Part shown: one piece after another, positions 22,673 to 31,425 of the stretch
Layout of the letters: each line of letters starts with the position of its first letter
Numbering within the stretch: position 1 is the first letter of the stretch
Source of the DNA: Acidilobaceae archaeon
GTDB lineage: Archaea; Thermoproteota; Thermoprotei_A; Sulfolobales; Acidilobaceae
DNA: 42,310 bases
Direction: 5' to 3'
NCBI GenBank assembly: GCA_025058835.1
Contig: JANXEI010000001.1
Span: forward strand, 1 to 42,310
Position numbers and translations under genes: made by a program
The notes under the pieces: model-generated
Told to the model about the DNA's origin: nothing
What the model saw: only the letters and a program-made list of their open reading frames with translations
Databases searched by the model: none

Positions 22673-25245
22673 CTCCTCTTGCGGAGGAGGTAGCCTGCCA
22701 AGGCCAGTGCTATGACTGCTACGAGCCCGGAGAGCAGGGTTAAGAGCCTGGTGAGGTCGTGATCTCCCCTCAGCTCCCCAACCTCTTTCTCCCTCTCTGC
22801 CACCTCTTCCTCCACCGCGTTAAGTTCCTGCGCAAGAGCGCCGAGGGCCTGCTGGAGCGCCCTGGCGTCCCCCTCTAGCTTTGTCACCCTCTCCGCCTCT
22901 GCCGCTATGGCTGCCGCAAGCGTGGAGTTAGCCCTCGCCAGCCTCTCGCCTACTGCAAGGAGGTCTACCCTGGCTGCCCTTAGCCCCTCCTCCAGGCTCC
23001 TCGCAGCTGACTGGAGGGCAGCTATTGCCTGATCGATCCTCGCCACCTCCCTCCTCCTCTCCTCTGCTTCTCTGCTCAGGTCGGCCCTCACGGCCTCCAG
23101 AGAGGCCCTGACTGCTAGGAGCGAGGCGTTGAGGCTCCTCAGCGAGGACTCAAGCAGAGATATCCTGGCGGTCAACAGCTGGAGGGTCTCGAGAGATCTC
23201 TCCACGCTCCTAGTCAACAGAGGGGCGCCGATGACTATGGAGAGGTTCGTGTTGTCCGGGGATCCCAGCAGGGAGTACATGAGGTAGAGGCTTATGATGT
23301 AGGTGCCCCTCTGGGAGAAGATGTAACCGGAGCCGGTGAAGATGGAGGTGAAGTCGCCGGAGGGGGAGGTGATGGTCAACGTGGGGATGCCCACAGAGCC
23401 TGCTCTAGTTACTATGGCCGTCGAGACGGGCTCGAGGAGGGGCTCCTCTACGTTAACGTAAAGCGTCACCGTCTCAAAAAGGTCTCTGGTAGCTATGGAG
23501 GTGTCCACGCTCTTGTAGAACCTCAGGCCCTCCGTGCTCAACCTCACGGGGGAGGTCACTGTGAAGGGGAAGCGATAGACGGAGCTGTTAGTCTGTAGGA
23601 GCACATAGCCGCCGTAGGTGCCCGGCTCCAGGTCTTTGAAGGTCACGCGAAGGCTTGCGGTGGCGCGGGGGGAGAGGGAGAGCTCCTGGGGGGCGCTGAA
23701 GAGGGAGCTCGCGTCCCTGAAGGTGTACAGCTCAGACACGTCCAGCCCGATCCTCAGGGAGAGGGACCTGTTCAGGAGGTTCGTGACCCTCAGCTCCATG
23801 CTGCCGGAGGAGGCCAGGAGGTGAGCATATGGGAGGCCGTTCAGCTGCACCCTCACCTCCCTTCTGAGGGCGCTCCTGAGATCTATCTGACCTGCCCCCT
23901 GATCTGCTACCGTGATCCTGGGAGGCTCTATAATCAATTCCGAGATCAGCTCCTTGTACCAGTCAGGGAGGAGCCACAGGGCCTCTGCGCTCTGCGGCCT
24001 CACGTCCCTGGCTGTCTGCATGAGAGCTGCCATCACCTCCCTCGGCGTCGCCTCTACTCCCTGCTGCCTGAAGTGCTGGATCAGGATGGCTGCTGCGCCC
24101 GACACGAAGGGCGTGGACATGGAGGTGCCGGTGAGGAAGTCTGCCTCACCTATTTCTGTGGGGATGGAGGAGTAGATGAAGACCCCCGGCGCCACCACGT
24201 GCGGGACCATGAGCCCGGGGAGGGCAGGCCCTTTCGAGCTGAAGAAGGCCAGCATGTCGTCCTCAGGCTCCTGCGTGCCCATGTGACTGGCGGCGCCCAC
24301 GCATATCACTCCGTTAGCGAGGCAGAGGGCGTTGTAGAAGTTAAGGCTCCAGCCGTTTCCTGCCGCTACCACCACTACCTTGCTCCTCGCCGCCCTCTCT
24401 ATGGCCTCGAGCAGGGGGAGCTTCAGCTGGCCCGTCTTGACCGCATATGCCAACTCTGGCGTTAGATAGAAGCCTAGGCTCATGCTGATCACATCTGCCT
24501 CGTCGCCGCTGTCCGGCTTCCCGTCAGGCCCCAGGAGCGCCACCTCCACGGCCTTTATGAGGACCGTCTCCGTGGTGCTCTCACAGTAGTATTCCGGGGA
24601 GAACGCTATGATGTCGTAGAGGTCGACCCCGGGTGCCACGCCCGGGTACTCCGGGTTCTGGCTGGCAACTATGCCTGCCACGTGGGTCCCGTGATATCTC
24701 GGCATTTCATAGCTCGGCATTAGGCCCTTCCCGCAGTAGTCCACCACGCCGCTCTCGGTAGCGTCTACCTCCCACTTCACCACGCTCTTGCCAGCCCTCA
24801 ACAGCCAGGGGTGATCGTTCTCTATGCCAGTGTCTATGATGGCTACCTTCACCCCTGTCCCGTTAAGGCCGAGCCCCCAGGCAAAGGGAGCTCCTACGGT
24901 AGGGGTGCCCTCTGCCAAGAACGGCTGCACTGGGTGGGAGAAAGGCCTTATCAGCCGGAGGGCCCTCTCCTGCGCTACCAAGAAGCCCTTCTTGGACAGC
25001 TCGCCGGCCAGCCGGGGGGAGCCTTCGAAGGCCACTCCCCCTATGAGCCTGAACTCTTCGATTACCTTTCCTCCCATTGACTCCACGGCCTTTCTCGCAT
25101 GCTCTGCAGAGGCCCCTATGACTATGTACCTCCCGGTAAAGCCTACGTCGCCTGCCTCAGGACGGGGGAAGAGGGGGGCGGAGGCTGAAGCGGGTATGCT
25201 CAGGAGGAGCAAAAAGAGGAAGACCATTGCTCTCGCTCTCAGCAT
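22669..25245 (-). CDS. Secreted membrane-anchored subtilisin-like protease with coiled-coil stalk
   Basis: An 858-residue S8 serine protease. It has a signal peptide (MVFLFLLLLSIPASASA) and an inhibitor-like propeptide region to about residue 115. The catalytic triad is Asp in IDTGIENDHPW, His in YHGTHVAG and Ser in GTSMSTPFVSG. A beta-rich region follows the protease domain. Residues ~690-825 form a long heptad-rich coiled coil, and a membrane helix with a basic end (ALALAGYLLRKRS) closes the protein. This layout recalls surface-layer-associated archaeal proteases such as the tetrabrachion-bound protease of Staphylothermus, in which the coiled coil ties the enzyme to the cell surface. Its likely role is extracellular peptide use. 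TATA elements lie at 25276-25295. Confidence 0.88.
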   Translation of the reverse strand: MLRARAMVFLFLLLLSIPASASAPLFPRPEAGDVGFTGRYIVIGASAEHARKAVESMGGKVIEEFRLIGGVAFEGSPRLAGELSKKGFLVAQERALRLIRPFSHPVQPFLAEGTPTVGAPFAWGLGLNGTGVKVAIIDTGIENDHPWLLRAGKSVVKWEVDATESGVVDYCGKGLMPSYEMPRYHGTHVAGIVASQNPEYPGVAPGVDLYDIIAFSPEYYCESTTETVLIKAVEVALLGPDGKPDSGDEADVISMSLGFYLTPELAYAVKTGQLKLPLLEAIERAARSKVVVVAAGNGWSLNFYNALCLANGVICVGAASHMGTQEPEDDMLAFFSSKGPALPGLMVPHVVAPGVFIYSSIPTEIGEADFLTGTSMSTPFVSGAAAILIQHFRQQGVEATPREVMAALMQTARDVRPQSAEALWLLPDWYKELISELIIEPPRITVADQGAGQIDLRSALRREVRVQLNGLPYAHLLASSGSMELRVTNLLNRSLSLRIGLDVSELYTFRDASSLFSAPQELSLSPRATASLRVTFKDLEPGTYGGYVLLQTNSSVYRFPFTVTSPVRLSTEGLRFYKSVDTSIATRDLFETVTLYVNVEEPLLEPVSTAIVTRAGSVGIPTLTITSPSGDFTSIFTGSGYIFSQRGTYIISLYLMYSLLGSPDNTNLSIVIGAPLLTRSVERSLETLQLLTARISLLESSLRSLNASLLAVRASLEAVRADLSREAEERRREVARIDQAIAALQSAARSLEEGLRAARVDLLAVGERLARANSTLAAAIAAEAERVTKLEGDARALQQALGALAQELNAVEEEVAEREKEVGELRGDHDLTRLLTLLSGLVAVIALALAGYLLRKRS

Positions 25246-25275
25246 AGATCACCGGGGCCAAAAAGATCTAGACTG

Positions 25276-25306
25276 CCTTATAAGCGATCCTTTAAAGCTA
25301 TAAGCC
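25276..25306. promoter_or_regulatory. Divergent promoters for the protease and tRNA-Gly
   Basis: CGCTTATAAGGC on the minus strand (centre near 25281) lies about 36 bases before the protease ATG. CTATAAGCC on the plus strand (25299-25306) lies about 28 bases before the first base of tRNA-Gly, a spacing that predicts little or no 5' leader on the tRNA. Confidence 0.55.
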
Positions 25307-25329
25307 TCCACGAGGGCATTCTGTAAGGC

Positions 25330-25408
<79 letters not shown>

Positions 25409-25425
25409 CGCTGGGCTGAGAGGAG

Positions 25426-26721
25426 TTGGGATGCCTAGCCATCTATTGGTTCAAGAGGGACTTGAGGTCTCGGGACAACAGGGCCCTGATAAGGGCTCAC
25501 CAGCTGGCAGATAGGGTAGCCCCTCTCTTCATCATAGATCCAGAGCTGCTCTCCAGCCTCTCGATAGGCAAGGACGACCCGAGGCTGGGCTTTGTGCTGA
25601 GCGCTGCAAGGAGCCTAGCCAAGGAGCTCCCCCTTCACGTTCTGTACGAGAGGACTGAGGAGGCCTTTGAGAGGGCCCTCAGCGGGAGAAAGGTGGATTA
25701 CGTCGTTACAGCAAAGCCCCTCACCTGGAGCGGGAGGGAGAGGGTCGAGAGGGTGAGAAGAGTTGTGGAGAGGCACGGGGCGAAGCTTGTGGAGGTGGAG
25801 GACGAGACCCTGGCGGATCTGAAGAGCTTTGGGAACCACCAGACCTTCACCTCCTTCTACGGGGAGTGGAGGAAGAAGGTGGACGGGGCAGTCTCTGGCA
25901 CGCCTAGGCTGAGGACGGCAGAGCTGGACCTGCCCAGGGCGGAGGAGGGCCTCAGGGCCGTAGAGTTCACGGGGCCCATGGTGTGGAGCGCTGAGGCCTG
26001 CAGGGAGAGGCTTGAGAGCTATGACTTCGGCAAATATGCAGAGACGAGGAACTTCCCTGGCGTGGACAGCTCCCTCCTCTCCCCCTGCATCAGGTTGGGC
26101 ATCCTGTCGGTAAGGGAGGTCTATGAGAAGGCTCTGCCTAGGTCTGAGGCATTCGTAAGGCAGCTGGCCTGGAGGGAGTTCTACTATTGGGTAGCCTACA
26201 GGTTCCCGGAGACGAGGCAGCTAGAGCTGAGGAGGGAGAGGAGGAAGATCAAGTGGGAGAACGACCCTGAGCTCATGAGAGCCTTCGAGGAGGGGAGGAC
26301 GGGCTATCCGATAGTAGATGCAGGCATAAGGGAGCTCAAGAGGAGGAAGTGGGTGCACAACAGGGTGAGGCTCATCCTGGGGAGCTTCCTCACGAAAGAC
26401 CTCCTCGTGGACTGGAGGTGGGGAGAGGAGCTCTTCAGGAAGCACCTGGTGGACTACGACGAGATGGTAAACTTGGGCAACTGGCAGTGGGTAGCTTCGG
26501 TGGGCATAGACCCGGTGCCGCTTAGGATATTCAACCCAGTGGAGCAGGCAAAGAAGTACGACCCGGAGTGCGCTTATATAAAGCGCTGGCTCCCGGAGCT
26601 CTCGAGCTACCCATGCTATCAGCTCCAGGATCCCCTCAGGTTCAGGATAAAGGGTTACGTGGAGCCAATAGTGGATCACTACGAGAGGGCTAAGAAGGCC
26701 AAGGAAGCCTTTAGGGCATAG
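25426..26721 (+). CDS. Deoxyribodipyrimidine photolyase (class I CPD type)
   Basis: A 431-residue flavoenzyme that repairs UV-induced pyrimidine dimers using light. The N-terminal antenna domain begins LAIYWFKRDLRSRDNRAL. The FAD-binding domain carries RQLAWREFYYW, GRTGYPIVDAGIRELK, WVHNRVRLILGSFLTKDLL, DWRWGEELF and NWQWVASVG, all signature elements. TTG at 25426 is the only start that keeps the first strand, although GAGAGGAG lies too close to act as a normal ribosome binding site. The gene starts 17 bases after tRNA-Gly with no promoter between, so it may share that transcript. Confidence 0.93.
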   Translation: MGCLAIYWFKRDLRSRDNRALIRAHQLADRVAPLFIIDPELLSSLSIGKDDPRLGFVLSAARSLAKELPLHVLYERTEEAFERALSGRKVDYVVTAKPLTWSGRERVERVRRVVERHGAKLVEVEDETLADLKSFGNHQTFTSFYGEWRKKVDGAVSGTPRLRTAELDLPRAEEGLRAVEFTGPMVWSAEACRERLESYDFGKYAETRNFPGVDSSLLSPCIRLGILSVREVYEKALPRSEAFVRQLAWREFYYWVAYRFPETRQLELRRERRKIKWENDPELMRAFEEGRTGYPIVDAGIRELKRRKWVHNRVRLILGSFLTKDLLVDWRWGEELFRKHLVDYDEMVNLGNWQWVASVGIDPVPLRIFNPVEQAKKYDPECAYIKRWLPELSSYPCYQLQDPLRFRIKGYVEPIVDHYERAKKAKEAFRA

Positions 26722-26738
26722 CTCCCTACCTTTCCCGG

Positions 26739-27596
26739 GTGAGAGGGCTGAAGTTCGAAATACTGGACGCAACGCCCCTCGGCGGGGGCTTCAGCTCTGT
26801 GTACCTAGTGAAGGGGGAAAAGGCCGCCCTAATAGATGCGGGGCCTGCCAACGGCGGGCAGAAGGTGCTAGAAGCCCTTAGGGCTCTGGGGGAGGAGATC
26901 CATTACGTGGTCCTCACGCACGTCCACATAGATCACGGGGGGGCTGCGGGGATCCTCTCCTCTGCCTTCAACGCTGAGGTTTACGTGCACCCAAGGGGCG
27001 CCAGGCATATAGTTGACACCAGCATGCTATGGGAGCAGTCTCGGCAAGCGCTGGGGCCCGTTGCAGAGTACTACGGTGAGCCCACAAGGGTGGAGGGGGG
27101 CAAGGTCAGGATAGCAGAGCACGGGGAGAGCCTTGACCTCGGCGGGCTGAAGCTTAGGTTCCTCCACACCCCCGGTCATGCAAGCCATCACATGAGCGTC
27201 CTGGTAGGGGAGGTAGTCGTAGCGGGGGACTCTGCAGGAGTGGTCGTGGACGGGAGCGTCAGGGTTCCCACTACTCCCTTCCCCTTCAAGCCAAAGCAGT
27301 ACATCGAGAGCATAGAGGTCATGGAGAGGGCAGGGCCGCAGAGGGTCTACCTCTCCCACTTCGGGCTTGCCGGAGGGGCTGAGTATCTGGCGTGGCACAA
27401 GGAGGAGATAGTTAGGTGGTTGGACTCTGTGGCTGAGATGGTGAGGAGAGGGGTCACGGACGCGCATCAGGTGGGAGAGCTCCTGGCAGAGAGGTTGGAG
27501 AACGCAAAAAAGGCCCGCGAGTCGAGGATATCGCACCTGTACTACAACACCGTGGCAGGCCTCACGCGAGCTGTCCTTGAGGGAGAGTGGCCCTGA
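26739..27596 (+). CDS. Metallo-beta-lactamase-fold hydrolase
   Basis: A 285-residue MBL-fold protein. The zinc motif is THVHIDHGG (H61, H63, D65, H66), followed by HTPGHASHH, VVAGDSAG and the late YLSHFG histidine. This arrangement is typical of glyoxalase II-like or thioesterase-like members. The substrate cannot be inferred. It follows the photolyase by 17 bases in the same direction and is convergent with the THI4 gene, overlapping it by 35 bases. The GTG start at 26739 gives a normal N-terminal strand (LKFEILDATPLGGGFSSVYLV). Confidence 0.85.
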   Translation: MRGLKFEILDATPLGGGFSSVYLVKGEKAALIDAGPANGGQKVLEALRALGEEIHYVVLTHVHIDHGGAAGILSSAFNAEVYVHPRGARHIVDTSMLWEQSRQALGPVAEYYGEPTRVEGGKVRIAEHGESLDLGGLKLRFLHTPGHASHHMSVLVGEVVVAGDSAGVVVDGSVRVPTTPFPFKPKQYIESIEVMERAGPQRVYLSHFGLAGGAEYLAWHKEEIVRWLDSVAEMVRRGVTDAHQVGELLAERLENAKKARESRISHLYYNTVAGLTRAVLEGEWP

Positions 27597-28353
27597 GGTC
27601 TCTCAACACCTCCTCTGCTACCTTTTTCCCGCTTAGCAACATGCCTCCGAAGATGGGGCCCATCCTTGGGAAGCCGTAGTATGCTGCCGTTGCCATTCCC
27701 GTCACGTAAAGGCCAGGAGCTACCCTCCCGCTTCTCTCAGATACGAGCTTCTCAGAGAGCTCCGCATATGCCGATCTCTCTCCCCTTACGCTGAGCCCCA
27801 GCTCTGGCACCTTCCTCGCCACTATGCTCAACACCTCTGCTCCGTGCCCTGTGGCATCGACGAGGGCCTTGGACTCTGTGTATATGGGGTCTACGTGAGA
27901 CTGACTCAACTCTATGGGAGACCACACCCACATAACTCCAGTGATCCTGAGCGGCTCTTTCCTGTAGATCACGTCGCTGACGTGGGCGCCGAGGAGCACC
28001 CTGGCTCCGGCCTCTATTGCCCTGAATGCCAACTTCGCAATGAGCTCCGCAGGGTCAACGACGTAGAGCCCACTGCCCCCCTCTACCCTTCTGACGCCGA
28101 AATCCGATAGCACCCCCAGCGCCTCCTCCTGGACCACGACGCGGGGCAACATGTTACCCCCTGGCCCTATGCCGCCGCCGAAGGAGAACCTCCTCTCGAA
28201 CACTGCTACCTTCAGCCCCTCCCTTGCCAAGTAGTATGCTGCTGTGAGGCCTGAGGGGCCTGCGCCTACTATGAGCACGTCAACCTCTGCCAGCTCGTCC
28301 AGGTCCTTGAGGGCTGCCCTCACTATAGCCCGCGTTATCTCAGCCTCTCTCAT
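27562..28353 (-). CDS. thi4: Archaeal THI4, sulfide-dependent thiazole synthase
   Basis: A 263-residue flavin-fold enzyme that makes the ADP-thiazole precursor of thiamine from NAD, glycine and sulfur. The dinucleotide site is VDVLIVGAGPSGLTAAY (24-40), and GGGIGPGGNMLPR follows. At the place where yeast Thi4 has its sacrificial cysteine, this protein has H153 (SQSHVDP). That is the archaeal form, which uses free sulfide catalytically instead of consuming its own cysteine. The ATG at 28353 follows a TATA element (CATATTTATGC on the minus strand), so the mRNA is probably leaderless. A sulfide-rich habitat would fit both this enzyme and the sulfur-reductase operon. Confidence 0.9.
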   Translation of the reverse strand: MREAEITRAIVRAALKDLDELAEVDVLIVGAGPSGLTAAYYLAREGLKVAVFERRFSFGGGIGPGGNMLPRVVVQEEALGVLSDFGVRRVEGGSGLYVVDPAELIAKLAFRAIEAGARVLLGAHVSDVIYRKEPLRITGVMWVWSPIELSQSHVDPIYTESKALVDATGHGAEVLSIVARKVPELGLSVRGERSAYAELSEKLVSERSGRVAPGLYVTGMATAAYYGFPRMGPIFGGMLLSGKKVAEEVLRDLRATLPQGQLA

Positions 28354-28421
28354 TCTTCATCGCATAAATATGTGCAAGGGAGAGGGAATATGTCAGCATG
28401 CTGAGCCATAAGAAAGGTGAG

Positions 28422-28496
28422 GGCCCGGGCCGGGATTTGAACCCGGGACCTTCGGGTCCACAGCCCGACGCTCTAACCAGCTGAGCTACCCGGGCC
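28422..28496 (-). tRNA. tRNA-His (anticodon GUG) with encoded G-1
   Basis: On the minus strand the acceptor GCCCGGG (28495-28489) pairs with CCCGGGC (28429-28423). The extra 5' G is encoded at 28496 and faces discriminator C at 28422, the identity pair for histidine. The anticodon loop is CTGTGGA, giving GUG. The T arm is CCGGG-TTCAAAT-CCCGG. CCA is not encoded. A TATA element (AGATATAAGC, 28530-28521) lies at the right distance and overlaps the mdh stop codon. Confidence 0.95.
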
Positions 28497-28522
28497 ACCC
28501 AGCTCTCTCGCTGGCCTTAGGC

Positions 28523-29452
28523 TTATATCTTGTACTCTTGAGGCAAGGCCCTTATGAGCTCCCTCACCGCTTCTACGCTCTTCATGAAGCCCTCCCTCTC
28601 TTCCTCGTTGAGCGGGAGCTCCAGCACCCTCTCCACTCCCCTCCTGCCCAGGATCACAGGCACCTCTGCCACCACATCCCTCAGCCCGTACTCGCCGTCA
28701 AGGTAGATGCTGGCAATGAACGCCTTCTTGGCATCCCTCTTGATCGCCTCTGCCATGAGCACTAGCCCGAGGCCTGGAGCATAGCTGCTGCTGTACCCCC
28801 TCAGCTTGGTGATCGCAGCGCCTGCCTGCACCGTCTCCTTTGCTATTTCCTCCACCTCTCCCTTGCTGAGGAGGGAGGTGAGGGGAACGCCGCCTACGGT
28901 GGAGAGCCTGGGCACAGGATACATGGCTTCGCCGTGCATGCCTATTACCACTGGGCTTATGGATGAGTAGCCCACCCCGAGCTTCTTGGCAGCATAGTAG
29001 GCGAGCCTTGCCGAGTCGAGGAGGCCGCTGAAGCCTATGACCCTCTCGCGGGGGAAGCCCAGCTTCTTGTACATAACGTACACCATCGCGTCCAGGGGGT
29101 TGGTCGTCATGATCACTATCGATTCTGGAGCGAACCGCCGGATCTTGCTGGCCACATCTGCAACTATGGCCGCGTTGTCTGCTAGGAGCTGCTCCCTCGT
29201 CATGCCCGGCTTCCTGGCTTTGCCCGCAGTAACCAGCACTATCTCGCTCCCCTCCAGGAGCTGGAAGTCCTCAGAGCCCACGAACTCAACGTCTGCCCCC
29301 AGGGCCGCTGCTGCATGGCCGAGGTCGAGCGCCTCCCCCTGCGCCAACCCTGGCACTATGTCAACTAGGACAATGCGCCTGTCGAGGCCGCGGAGGAGGG
29401 CTGCAAAGGCAGCCGACGTCCCGACGCGCCCAGTGCCAACTATGGCTATCAT
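28523..29452 (-). CDS. mdh: Malate dehydrogenase, NAD-type
   Basis: A 309-residue LDH/MDH-family enzyme that interconverts malate and oxaloacetate. The nucleotide motif GTGRVG lies at residues 6-11, and D31 at the end of the second strand favours NAD over NADP. The substrate-binding arginines lie in GKARKPGMTREQLL, and the catalytic pair is Asp in LLDSARL and His in GMHGEAMYP. I chose ATG at 29452 (MIAIVGTG) because it is the usual N-terminus and a TATA element (TTTATAAACC on the minus strand near 29483-29492) lies at leaderless or short-leader distance. A longer in-frame start at 29506 would include that promoter. Confidence 0.93.
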   Translation of the reverse strand: MIAIVGTGRVGTSAAFAALLRGLDRRIVLVDIVPGLAQGEALDLGHAAAALGADVEFVGSEDFQLLEGSEIVLVTAGKARKPGMTREQLLADNAAIVADVASKIRRFAPESIVIMTTNPLDAMVYVMYKKLGFPRERVIGFSGLLDSARLAYYAAKKLGVGYSSISPVVIGMHGEAMYPVPRLSTVGGVPLTSLLSKGEVEEIAKETVQAGAAITKLRGYSSSYAPGLGLVLMAEAIKRDAKKAFIASIYLDGEYGLRDVVAEVPVILGRRGVERVLELPLNEEEREGFMKSVEAVRELIRALPQEYKI

Positions 29453-29482
29453 GTCTATCGCCGAAAAACAAGGTTTTTCTAG

Positions 29483-29492
29483 GTTTATAAAT
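29483..29492 (-). promoter_or_regulatory. Promoter of mdh
   Basis: TTTATAAACC on the minus strand, about 30-35 bases before the mdh ATG at 29452. It lies in the 47-base gap after the aldo/keto reductase stop at 29500 and supports the shorter mdh start. Confidence 0.55.
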
Positions 29493-29499
29493 GTAGAAA

Positions 29500-30459
29500 T
29501 CACCAAGTGACGTAAGTTATCTTCAGCCTCTTGCTCGCCTCATCAAGAGAGCGCCAGTCCTCAAATGAGAGCCTCCAGCCCACTGCCCCTACGTTCTCCT
29601 CCACCTGCGAGGGGCTCCTTGCACCTACTATCGGCACGATAACGTCGCTGTAGGAGATGAGCCAGTTGAGCGCTACCTGCGCAGGAGTCTTGCCGTATTT
29701 GTTCCCTATTTCCCTGATCACGTTAACCAGCTCGAGCACTTGCGAGTAGTTCTTGGGGTGGAACAGGGCTTCGTTCATGCGCACGTCCTGTAGCCTCCCA
29801 GCCTCCTCTAGGCTGTACTTCCCTGTGAGGGCCCCCTTGCCCAGGGGGCTCCAGGCCATGAGGGTGAGGCCGTTAGCCTCGGCGTAAGGGATGTGCTCTG
29901 CCTCGGCCCACCTCTCTGCCAAGTTGAACCTCACCTGGAGGGCCACCAGGTCCTCTCTTGCCAAACAAGCCCTCGCTGCCTCCGCGAGCTCTACAGGGTA
30001 GTCGCTCAGCCCTAGGTAGTTGACGGCTCCCACGTTGACTGCCCTCTCGAGGGCCCTCATGTAGGTGCAGGTGGGGAAGTTGTGCCATGCCGGAGGCCAG
30101 TGGATCAGCAGCAGGTCTATGCTCTCCGTCCGCAGCCTAGCTAGAGACCTCTCGATGGCTCTCGGCACGTCCTCTGGGGAGAGGAACTCGCCGGGGATCT
30201 TGGTGGCGATCACCACCTCGTCCCTCTTCACGCCCAGCTCCTGGAGAGCCCTCCCCAAGAAGTCCTCGCTCATCCCCCTGCCGTATATCATGGCTGTGTC
30301 AATGAAGTTGATGCCAACCTCCAAGGCCTTTGCGACTATCGACTTGGCAAGGCCGTAGTCCTTCATCCCCCAGGCCTCGCTGAACTGCCAGGCGCCGAGG
30401 GAGAGCCTCGAGATCTTAAGGCCTGTGCTCCCGAGCTCCGTGAACTCCACCCTCACCAC
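29500..30459 (-). CDS. Aldo/keto reductase
   Basis: A 319-residue (beta/alpha)8 NADPH-dependent oxidoreductase. The family tetrad is visible as Asp in FIDTAMIYGRG with the Tyr that follows, Lys in IATKIP and His in LLIHWP. Further signatures are YLGLSDYPVE, MAWSPLGKGALTGKY and VPIVGARSPSQVEENV. The substrate is unknown. The GTG at 30459 starts one base after the aIF2-beta stop, so it is probably part of the pyrF-pyrE-aIF2-beta transcript despite an unrelated function. The mdh gene downstream has its own promoter. Confidence 0.9.
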   Translation of the reverse strand: MVRVEFTELGSTGLKISRLSLGAWQFSEAWGMKDYGLAKSIVAKALEVGINFIDTAMIYGRGMSEDFLGRALQELGVKRDEVVIATKIPGEFLSPEDVPRAIERSLARLRTESIDLLLIHWPPAWHNFPTCTYMRALERAVNVGAVNYLGLSDYPVELAEAARACLAREDLVALQVRFNLAERWAEAEHIPYAEANGLTLMAWSPLGKGALTGKYSLEEAGRLQDVRMNEALFHPKNYSQVLELVNVIREIGNKYGKTPAQVALNWLISYSDVIVPIVGARSPSQVEENVGAVGWRLSFEDWRSLDEASKRLKITYVTW

Positions 30460-30460
30460 C

Positions 30461-30883
30461 CTATATGGGCTTCACAGCCTGCTCCGCTCCGCATGCCTCA
30501 CAGATCAGCGACCAATTCCTTTCCCTCCTTAACAGCTTTGTGTCTATGCTCCCGCAGGTGGGGCAGCGCACATAGGCCTTCTCGAAGCGCTGGAGGAGCT
30601 GCTCTATCGGCTTCTTAGACACCTTTATGCCAACCCTGAGCTGGCCGCTGTTCTCATCGTAAGAACCCCCCGCGTTGAGCTCCCTGAGCAGGTAGCGCGT
30701 CAGCACGGCAGGCTCCCTCTTTAGCTTCATAGATATCTCTCTGAAGTTCTTTATTATGGTTTGATCTCCCACCCTGATCAGCTCTGGTTCCGGCAGCGCA
30801 ATGCCCTCTGCCTCAGGCCTCGGAGGGATCTTCTTGTACACCCTCTCGAGCAGCCACCTGTAGTCCTTGAGCCTCTCCTCCAA
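30461..30883 (-). CDS. Translation initiation factor aIF2 subunit beta
   Basis: A 140-residue subunit of the archaeal initiator-tRNA carrier aIF2. The central domain KNFREISMKLKREPAVLTRYLLRELNAGG and the zinc ribbon CPTCGSIDT...LICEACGAE at the C-terminus are diagnostic. TTG at 30883 follows GGGGGGAG on the minus strand. It lies 11 bases after pyrE and 1 base before the aldo/keto reductase, within one operon. Confidence 0.95.
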   Translation of the reverse strand: MEERLKDYRWLLERVYKKIPPRPEAEGIALPEPELIRVGDQTIIKNFREISMKLKREPAVLTRYLLRELNAGGSYDENSGQLRVGIKVSKKPIEQLLQRFEKAYVRCPTCGSIDTKLLRRERNWSLICEACGAEQAVKPI

Positions 30884-30894
30884 GCTGCTCCCCC

Positions 30895-31425
30895 CTATCT
30901 CCTCTGGCCCTTATAGTTAGCCATTATCTCCTCAACGGTGGCAACGCTCACGAGCCGAACCCCGAGCGCTGCCAGCCTCTCCCTGGCGCCCTGCAGCCTG
31001 TCCACCAGGACCAACGCTCCTCTCACTTCGCAGAGGGACCTCACTGCTAGCACAGCCCTCTCCAGCGAGCCGCCTGTGGTAGCTACGTCATCTATCACCA
31101 CGCACTTACCTCTCGGCTCCCCCTCCACTAGGCTGCCCGTTCCATGAGCCTTAGGCTCTGACCTCACATATGCCACGCCTTTCCCCATGAGCAGGGCTAT
31201 GGCTGAGGCCCAGGGTATCCCCGCGGTCGCTACCCCTACGGCAACGTCGAAAGGCTCCAGCTCCCTTGCCCTCCCTGCCAGGAGCTCTGCCGCCCTCCTG
31301 AAGCTCCTGCCATCCCCCAGCAGTTTCCTGAGGTCTAGGTAGTAGCTGCTCTTAGCCCCTGAGGTGAGCGTGAACTCCCCGAAGAGGAGGGCTCCTCTAG
31401 CCTCTATCAGCTCAGCCAGCTCCAC
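30895..31425 (-). CDS. pyrE: Orotate phosphoribosyltransferase
   Basis: A 176-residue enzyme of pyrimidine synthesis that joins orotate to PRPP to make OMP. The PRPP loop CVVIDDVATTGGSLERAV and the N-terminal FGEFTLTSGAKSSYYLDLR are standard. GTG at 31425 overlaps the end of pyrF by 14 bases, giving a coupled pair whose products catalyse successive steps. Confidence 0.96.
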   Translation of the reverse strand: MELAELIEARGALLFGEFTLTSGAKSSYYLDLRKLLGDGRSFRRAAELLAGRARELEPFDVAVGVATAGIPWASAIALLMGKGVAYVRSEPKAHGTGSLVEGEPRGKCVVIDDVATTGGSLERAVLAVRSLCEVRGALVLVDRLQGARERLAALGVRLVSVATVEEIMANYKGQRR

